The notes beneath the pieces are model-generated. The model was not told where the DNA came from and did no database searches. It saw only the letters and a program-made list of their open reading frames with translations. 64,000 nt of DNA from the NCBI GenBank assembly GCA_023213395.1, contig CM041465.1, positions 83,769,741-83,833,740 of the forward strand, read 5' to 3'. The DNA is from Cycas panzhihuaensis (lineage: Eukaryota; Cycadophyta). Of the stretch, positions 56,228-64,000 are shown in pieces; positions within the stretch are counted from its first letter, which is position 1, and each line of letters opens with the position of its first letter. Both the position numbers and the translations under genes were made by a program.

Positions 56228-58458
56228 GAGGAATTTACTTAGATAGTAGTCGACTTATAGCATCCTTGATTTGATTTGTTCATGGATGTAATGGTGTTGA
56301 ATCTTGATATGCTTTATACACACATGAAACTCTAGATTCTTCAACAGATAAATGGTACTTTGATTATCAATAAAGATAATCAGATGTCTATTAGAAACTC
56401 CAACAAACTCTAAGAGACCTTGCAACCATACAACTTTCTTCACATCAACATTGAGTCCTTCATATTTAGACTCTATAGAAAATAGTACCACTATATGTTA
56501 CTTCTTTGACTACCATTAAACAAATTCATTACCAATACTAAATAGGTATCCAATAATAGACTTCTAATCATTAGAGACTCCTTCCGAATTAGCATTTGTG
56601 TAGCCATGCAACCTTATCTCTTCACCTTTATAGTTTTCAAGACCAAGATTGGTTGTCCTCTTTAGGTACTTCATAATTCACTTTGTTTTAACTAAATAAG
56701 GCTCTTGAGGATTCTACATGTAGTAGGAAACTAATTAAATAGCTTAGGTGATATTGGGTCTAATATGAGTTAAATAAATTAGACTCCCTACCAACTGGTG
56801 ATATTTCATTCCATCTATAGAAGATTTGGACATACCCTTCTATAACCTTACACCCTTCACACATGGTATTTGTAACAGGTTTACAATTTTGCATCTCAAA
56901 CTTGTCCAATAGATTCTTCATGTACTGTGACTACAACAATATGATCCTATCATCCATCTGCCTAATCTGAATGCCCAAGAAATAGTGAAGTCTCTTAAGA
57001 TTTGTCATGTCAAAAGAAACTCCTAAATTATACATGACTTTAGCTATAGTCTTGCCATAGTTACCATCAATGATTAAATCATCCACATACACCATACAAG
57101 CAACTATTGAGGTCCCCTTCCTTTTCACAAATAAATCTAAGTCAAGTTTAGAAATCTTGAAACATGCATCTTTTAACTTAGCATCCATTTTCTCATACCA
57201 AGCATAGGGTGCTTGTTTTAGGCCATAGATTGACTTCTTTAATTGACAAATAATATGCTCCTATCCTTCCTTAATAAATCCTCAAGGTTGTGATATGTAA
57301 ATCTCCTCCTTTAGATCTCTATTAAGGAACATAGACTTGATGTTCATTTGGTGTAACTCCCAACTATAAGCAGCTATTAAGGAAATAATCAATTAGACCA
57401 TTATCATTCTAGAGACTGGTGCAAATGTCTCCTCATAGTCAATTCCTTATTTTTTCTTAAATCCTTAACTAACAAGTCTAGCCTTGTATTTTTCCACTTC
57501 TCCATGAGAGCAGAACTTCATCTTATAGACCCACTTAAATCTAATAAGGTTCTTCATTAGATAGAGTGGAGCCAAATCCCACATATCATTCTTCATAAGT
57601 GAACCATACTCTTCCTCTATTATATCTCTCCAACGTGGATCTCCTTTCAGCTCTTCAAACAAATTAGCATCACTGGAGTTATTGGTGTCTACTAGTAGAG
57701 TTTAACTGGCATGTTGACTTCTTATTCTCCTATCATTAATTAGGGTTTACATCACCACACCAAAATATTTGATAGTCTTCCTTGCCATAAAGGTATAGAA
57801 GGACCTATTGCTTAAGGTAATTGTTCTTTCGATGACTGACTATTATACATCCTACTTGGTCCTACTTCCTCGTGTGCTCCAGTAACTAGTTCATCATCCT
57901 CTTCACTTGATAAATTTGGGAATGGGAGAAGTAGGGGCCAAAAAGTATCCTTTGATGATTTTTTAGTATGATACATCAATGACTCATCAAATTTTACATC
58001 CCAACTAACTATAATCTTCTTCCCCTATGGATCCCATAATCTGTAAGTTTTATTTTGATCATAATACCCCATGACTATGCACTTTAGACTCTTCTAATCC
58101 AACTTCTTGTGAGTATCATCTAGGATATGGGTGTATGCAATACACCTCAAGGTTCTTAAATGCCTAATGACAAGCTTCTAACTAGTCCATTTTTCTTTAG
58201 GGGTCATGCTACAAATTGCCTAAGTGGGTATCTAGTTTAAAATATATGCAGTAGTCACCATAACTTCTTCAAAAAATATCAATGGTAGGTTTTTAGCATG
58301 CACCATACACCTTGCCATCTCTATCATGGTACAGTTCTTTCTTTCAGTAACTCCATCCTATTATGGGGTATATGGGATAGTAAATTCTTGCGTTATACCA
58401 TAATTATAGTATAACTGATTAAATGCATGGTTTTCATATTCCTTGCCATTATTACTTC
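56228..58458 (-). mobile_element. Copia element C3, pol fragment
   Basis: Minus-strand pol of the same family as C1. From right to left it has the second half of integrase (NHAFNQLYYNYGITQEF, then DGVTERKN with its catalytic Glu intact), the GYYDQNKTYRLWDP box, RT start (KGDPRWRDIIEEEYGSLMKN at 57650), RT core with CMVYVDDLII near 57090, the GSLIYLT box and RNase H (IIFIDNQSTIYLL, 56400). Stops and frameshifts are frequent. The 5' part is cut off by the LINE at 58459, and no LTR adjoins the 3' end. Confidence 0.85.
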
Positions 58459-58613
58459 TTTTTTTTTATAAAATAAAATTAAATTTTTGAGAGGGTTTGA
58501 AACAGGATCCTACAACCTATTACATCAGTAAGCTTTGTGTAACCAAATTAGAGATGACCATGACAACCCCACAATCTAGGCAAGAAAACTAGTTGCCGGG
58601 ACAAGCCCCACGG

Positions 58614-61600
58614 CTAGATGCTACGGACCATATCCTTCTCTACCAGAACCATGAGGTCCTTAGGAAAATCACACCTCCACACTTGATCTTTCTTATACCT
58701 CACACCCCAGTTTTCCAAAAAATCAGCTGCTTTGTTACCTTCTCTCAAGGTGTGCCTTATATAGACATATGCCAATCCCTTAATGATCTCCTTGGCATCA
58801 TTAATTATGGGTCAGAATCTCCAGTCCGGGAGGGCTACACCTTTCAGCGTGTTTAAAACTACCTCTGAATCCCTCTCAATTACTAGTCGCTGAATGTCCC
58901 CTTCGAGAGCTAAGTCTAAGGCTTTAAGCATAGCATGCATCTCCACATAGTGGTTTGTTTGGCATTCGTAGTAATCCACAAAGGCCTAAATGGGGGTACC
59001 TTTGTTGTCCCTACCAATTCCCCCTCCCCCTGCTTCTCTGGGGTTCCCTTTTACCGTCCCATTGAAGTTGATTTTAATCCAGGGCCCCTCTGGTGGCTTC
59101 TAGCTGCTACATCTGGGTTTTGCCACCTCAAATACAAGTTCTATGCCCCATTTAAGCATAATCCTATTCTCAGTTAGGGATATATACTTCTCTTTAATAT
59201 TTCTAACATTTTTTCTAATGTCCATATAGATTCTGTTAAAGGTGGCAATCTGGTCCATCTGATTCACCTAGAAAATACTTCAGTTCCTCTCTTTCCAGAT
59301 GTTCCATACCAGTATTAGAAGTGCACTCTTCAGATATAACTTAAAATTCTACTTCTAAATAGGCTTATCCAAGCAAGCCATAGGTCAACAGTCTTTTTTG
59401 AGAATGTCCAACATACCTCCAAATTTTCAAGTAGCATCCTCCATACCTCCCTTATAAAAGGGTACTCAAGGAAGATATGGTCCATGGATTCCTCTTCTTT
59501 GCAACATAGTATACATCCGTGGCCAAAGAAAAGCCTCTTTTTGAGGTTATCTATAGTGAGTATTTTATTCATAAGACAAGTCCACTAGAAGATAACTATC
59601 TTAGGGATGAGAGGGAGCCTCCAAACACCTTCTAATATTGGATTACTCTGGTCCTCTCTTGTTAAGCATAAGTAATGGTGTCCCTATTTAACGGTATATT
59701 CCCCGGACGAGCTCAAAGGCCACATAATCAAGTCTGGCGAAGGCATTCTAGGGATGTAACTCTTACCTAGAATCCTTTTGATCTTATTAAGACCCTCTTG
59801 TAATCTTCTTTCACCCTGGATTTCCTCAAAGGTCCTCCAGTCCCTATTTCTTCCACTCCCAATCCAATAATCTTTACATATTTGCCATAATGCCTGACAT
59901 AAGGACCCATGATAGGCTTTAGGTATGGGTATTCCTTTAGAGCCTTATCGCAACACCATGCATCCTCCAAAAATCTTATGGAGTTGCCATCTCCTAATCT
60001 CTATTTTAGGCCATCCTTGATAGCTTTCCAAGCTTTAAGGATGCTCCTCTAGACGGTTGAACCAACCAGAGAAGCATTGCTATCTATAAGAGAGCCCCCT
60101 TGAATATATTTTCTTGATAGGATCTTCTCCCATAGTCTCTCTCTACCTTTAAAAAATCGCCAGCTTAACTTTTCCCTGAGAGCGATGTTGAAGGGAGAAA
60201 GCCTTCTCAGATTGAGACCACTAACCCATTTTGGAGTATAGACTTTACTCCAACTCACTAGATGTATCTTATCCTTGCTTTCTATCTCCGACCAGAGGAA
60301 TCTCTTCTAGATTGATTCAATAGTATCTAAGATTCCATACAGAACTCTAAAGATGGACATCTAAAAAATTGGGATGCTCTAAAGTGTAGAAGCAACTAGT
60401 TGGAGTTTTCCAGCTAAACTTAAAAGGGTGCCTTTCTAGCTTGCCAACTTCCTTTGCATCCTGTCAATAAGGAGGTTCCACATATCCTTGGTCATCTTTC
60501 CAACAAAGAGAGGCAAGCCAAGGTAAGTTATGGGGAGCTTTTTAATACCCATCTCTAGAATTCTGCTGATCCTACCTTGGATACGGCCCAAGGTATTTAT
60601 GAAAAAGACATTACTCTTATTTAGACTTATCTTCTGGTTCATAGCCTTCTCGAAGTGCCCCAAGATCTCCTTAAATTTGGATGCCTTTCTTATAGAAGCC
60701 TTCCCTAAGAAAATATTATCATCCACAAATTGATGGTGGGCCATATTATCCAACCCAGATGTTAGTTTAATGCCATTTATAATCCCCTACCTCCTAGCGG
60801 ACTCTAGGGTTCTACCCAACAATTCAGCCATCGTGATGTATAGGAAAGGAGAGAGGAGGTCGCCCTATCTTAACCCCCTAAAACCAGGAAAAAGCTGGAA
60901 GATGATCTATTGATGATAATTGAGAATTGTAGGTTGCTAATACACAGCTTTATCTAAGACTGCCAAAGTTCCCCAAAGCTAAATGCCTCTAGGTAATCTA
61001 GCAAGCACTCCTAAGAGACCCTATCAAAGGCCTTCATGAGGTCAATCTTAATGAGCATCACAGGCTCCTTCCTTTCTGTGACTGAGTGAATTATTTCATG
61101 GACTATAATATAGCCATCATAAATCTTTCTGCCCCAAAGAAAACCATCTTGATTACGAGAGATGATATTTGGCATAATTTTCTTTAATCTATTGACCAAG
61201 ACCTTAGTTATAATCTTGTATTTAACATTACAGAGACTGATGGGGTGAAACTCTTCCATCCTTTTTGCCCCTTCTTTTTTAGGGATGAGAATGAGGAATG
61301 TAGTCTACCATTCCTATAGAATCTTTTTGTTTACATAAAACTCCTACAAAGCTTCCATAAGATCCCCCTTATTAATATCCTAAAACTCTTGAAAAAACCC
61401 TAGTGGGAATCTGTCGGGGCCTGGGGCTTTATCTTTCTTCATACTAAAGAGAGCCACCCTGACTTCATCCAGGGTGAACGAGGCTGTTAGCTGAGCATTT
61501 TGAGCTTCATTCACTAGACAGGGCATATTGTTAAGGAAGTCCTTCCTCCTATCTTCGTCCCCATCCTGCAGCTCAGTAAATAAGTCCTTGAAATATTCAC

Positions 61601-62804
61601 TAGCCAACTCCTTCATACCCTATGCCAAGCTTACTACTGATCCATCTTCCTTTTGAAGACTGATGATTCTATTGTTTGCTCTATGTTTAGCTATGGTCAT
61701 ATGGAAAATTTTAGTGTTTCCGTCTCCTTCAGCCAGCCATAGAGCCCTAGATTTTTGTCTCTAATGGATTTCCTCTCTGGTGAGTATCTCCTCCAGGGCC
61801 TCAGCCAACTCCTTCTCTATCTTATCTAGCTCTAGGGATCTGCCCATCTATTTGATCCTGTTCTCTATTTCTTTCAGTTCACGGATAGTTTTATCCTTCT
61901 ATTCGTATATATTTTGAAATACTTCCTTGTTCCATACCTTTACTTGTCTTTTAACGCAATCCAGTTTCTTCAAGAATCTGTACATTGTATGGCCTTTAAT
62001 TTTAACTCCCCACTAATCCGCAATCCTCTTCTGAAGATCTATGTGTTGAAGCCACATTAATGCGAACCTGAAAGGTGACCTAATATATTTACCCAGATCC
62101 AAAAATTGAAGCAAGAGGGGAGAATGGTCAAAGCTAATCCTCGATAGAGCCTCGAGGGTGAAGTCATTGAAGCACCTCATCCAATCATAATTGACCAGCA
62201 CCCTATCCAATTTAATTTGAATTAAGTTATCCCCCAAGTGCTTATTGGACCAAGTAAATGAAGCACCTCTGAGCTTGACATCATCCAGGCCCCCTTGCTA
62301 TAGGAAGTCTCTGAACTCACTCATACTAGTTGTCCATCCACTAGTGCCACCTCTCTTGTCCCATGGGGATAATGCCAAGTTGAAGGCCCCTGCTAGCAGC
62401 CATTGCTGCCAACAGTCCCTGTGGGCCTCCAGTAATCTATCCCAAAGCCTCTTCCTGGCCTCTTGAAGATTTGGGGCATAGATGTTTGTGGCAAGCCATG
62501 TGTTGTTGTTACTTTTATTTGTTAACTGTACTAAAATAAAGGAGTCCTTTGCTAAAAATATTTCTCCTGACCATGTTGACGGATTCCATAGCACCATTAA
62601 GCCCCCAACTCCTTGGGCATAGTCGATCTCAATACCTTTGACGTTCTTCCAAATTTTGTTCCTAATCTTTGGTCCGTTCTCCTTGCTTAGTTTGGTTTCT
62701 TGCAAGAATATCAGATCTGGGTGGTATCTATTCCTCATACCCCTAATAATTCTCTATTTCAAAGGGGCATTAAGTCCCCTAATATTCCATGATATGATTT
62801 TCAT
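58614..62804 (-). pseudogene. LINE ORF2: endonuclease, reverse transcriptase, zinc-binding and RNase H
   Basis: From ATG 62804 it reads MKIISWNIRGLNAPLK, then DLIFLQETKL (endonuclease Glu), LLAGAFNLALSPWDKRGG where the catalytic GDFN is GAFN, IKLDRVLVN and SFDHSPL (Asp and His kept). RT blocks: KKDKAPGPDRFP, PISLCNVKYKIITKVLVNRL, KIDLMKAFDRVS, and QFVDDNIFLG near 60720 (both Asp kept), then LPITYLGLPLF. A zf-RVT segment (HGCILCCKEEESMDHIF, last Cys changed in EYPF) is at 59520-59440. The RNase H at about 59070-58640 reads IKINF(N)G, VEMHAMLKALDLALEG, IERDSEVVLNTL and RHTLREGNKAADFL, with the first Asp changed to Asn. Stops and frameshifts number over ten. Confidence 0.88.
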
Positions 62805-62879
62805 CTTTTCTTTCTTTGTTTCCAAACTTCAGCAGCTTCATCTTTTGGAGGCTCTCTACCTTCTATTCTGGATCTAAAA

Positions 62880-64000
62880 ATAGGTCCTTCTAGGAAAACT
62901 TCCTTTAAAGTTTTTTAGGTGCCTTGATCTACCTGGGTAGTCATTTCTTTCTCTCTTTGTGATTTCGAAGGTGGTCTCCCTACCTTCTTCTCAGCTCCCA
63001 CATCTGGTTGCTTCTTATGGGACATAACTGGTTGTGGTAAGGAATTTAGACCTGATATCCCTAGGTCCTCTAATATGGGCATCACTGGCTCCTCAACCCC
63101 AGCCAATTACCCCTAGCTCACTGATTCTTTTGCTATCTTATTTTCAACATCTGCGGAGGGGTCCTTTACAAGTAAGGGGGACAAACCCGACCCCAGTATG
63201 ACCTCCTTATCCTGCAACCTCTGTGGCTCGGGCAGGGTAGTTTGGGCCAGAGAGGCAGCCCCAGTAGGGGTAGGGTCCCCTATACCATCCTCGCCAACCG
63301 AGCTCCCCAGGGCTGCAAGAACCTATGCTACTTGATCACCTTCCTCTAGAAGCATGTCCTTCTCATTGGGGTCAAAACCCAACTTCAGGTGAGGGGCCTC
63401 AAAATCCTCCATTTGTCCTGGACATTCAAGAACCTCCCTTTTTTCCTTCTCCTTATTTTCCTAGGGATTTGGTTCTGAGGGACCCTCTATTTTCTCATCT
63501 TTTGAGAGCTGCACTCTCGGGTACTTTTGGGGCAGATGCCCCAAATTTCTGCAGGTGGAACATCTAAAATGCTCTATCTCATAGATCAATGGTTGTATCT
63601 AGCTCCCTTCTACCATGTCCATCCATATGTCATCCAAGAGGGGTTTATCTATCCTGACCAAGGTGCAAATTCTAGCATTTATGAGTATACTCCTATTCTT
63701 TATCACAGAATCTATTGCTAAAAGAGGACCCACCACTTTCACTATACCTTTAAATACTTTGGGATTCCATTGGTGTGAGGGAAGGCCCAGGAGTTGGATC
63801 CATATAGGGGCTTATTTGATTTTGGGAATAGAGGGATCAAAGTCCCTATGCCATTTCTCAAGTGATAGGGCCTTCTTACCAAACATCCATAGAGCTGTTA
63901 ATAGAATGCTAGACAAATCTTCGTAAGAAGAAAATTTAAATAGCACGCAGCCCTTAGGCATGGCTATTACTTCCATGTTGCCCACTGTTTTCCATTTAGT
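62880..64000 (-). pseudogene. LINE ORF1: DUF4283-like domain and zinc knuckle
   Basis: The minus strand reads KKALSLEKWHRDFDPSIPKI, then PIWIQLLGLPSHQWNPKVF and VRIDKPLLDDIW, the standard order of the DUF4283 RNA-binding-like domain of plant L1 ORF1. The knuckle CSTCRNLGHLPQKY follows (last Cys of CCHC changed to Tyr, about 63560-63520), and then a Pro-, Glu- and Lys-rich tail ending near 62910 (EKKVGRPPSKSQREKEM). ORF1 protein coats LINE RNA. Start is outside the window; at least four stops are present. Confidence 0.82.

Larger units (their letters stand above)
58459..64000 (-). mobile_element. L1-type non-LTR retrotransposon (LINE), 5' end beyond the window
   Basis: On the minus strand ORF1 (from beyond 64000 to about 62880) is followed by ORF2 (62804-58614) and a 3' tail whose A-rich end reads as a T-run at 58459-58468 on the + strand, directly at the break in the C3 integrase. 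ORF2 has APE endonuclease, RT, zinc-binding and RNase H domains, the plan of plant L1 elements with a C-terminal RNase H. Coding remains largely readable, so it is among the younger insertions. The 5' target duplication lies outside the window. Confidence 0.92.

Noticed and set aside
62245-62877. Plus-strand frames over the LINE
   Set aside because: They are opposite-strand shadows of the LINE endonuclease frame, which has clear motifs on the minus strand.
63325-63926. Plus-strand frames at the right edge
   Set aside because: Shadows of LINE ORF1 (DUF4283-like and zinc knuckle on the minus strand).

Overview
The window is plant nuclear DNA made almost entirely of decayed, nested retrotransposons. 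I see no intact host gene, no rRNA or tRNA gene and no CRISPR array. A land-plant source follows from a fragment of an IQ67-domain (IQD) gene, Ty1/copia elements primed by initiator tRNA-Met, Tat-type Ty3/gypsy elements with the extra plant-type RNase H, probable plant-mobile-domain (PMD) sequences, and an L1-type LINE with a DUF4283-like ORF1 and a C-terminal RNase H. The low gene density, AT-rich spacers, deep nesting and heavy decay suggest a large-genome seed plant; a gymnosperm is plausible, but the sequence alone does not prove it.

Layout. (1) 1-8859, resuming at 15090: Tat-type element T1 (+) with protease, RT and RNase H relics, an antisense PMD-like gene, arrays of an AATGAGNNTAAACTATGA motif, a minisatellite, a polypurine tract and the start of its 3' LTR. 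(2) 8860-15084: complete insertion D, a gag-only copia-type element with two LTRs, PBS and TSD TATCT, carrying an antisense fragment of an IQD gene. (3) 15090-25050: spacers with the 5' end of copia C2 (-), a copia-like LTR/PBS (+), a gypsy gag relic (-) and a 1.24 kb tandem duplication. (4) 25052-41837: copia C1 (-), complete with both LTRs and TSD AAAAA, split by gypsy G (-, 26943-37502, TSD GTGGG). (5) 41843-about 54800: second Tat-type element T2 (+) with RT, RNase H and integrase, a 395 bp internal tandem duplication, an antisense PMD-like gene with the same 102 bp intron as T1, a displaced plant-type RNase H and a 3' LTR start. (6) 54226-58458: gypsy and copia LTR fragments and copia C3 (-). 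(7) 58459-64000: a LINE (-), inserted in C3 and running off the window.

The order of events is readable: C1 inserted, then G inserted into the C1 pol; D inserted into the T1 LTR; the LINE inserted into the C3 integrase. Every pol gene carries stops or frameshifts and several catalytic residues are changed, so nothing here looks autonomous. The most interesting structure is the pair of Tat-type elements that share an antisense, intron-containing PMD-like gene next to arrays of one short motif. Next are the IQD fragment inside D and a possible second capsid-like segment between protease and RT in G.
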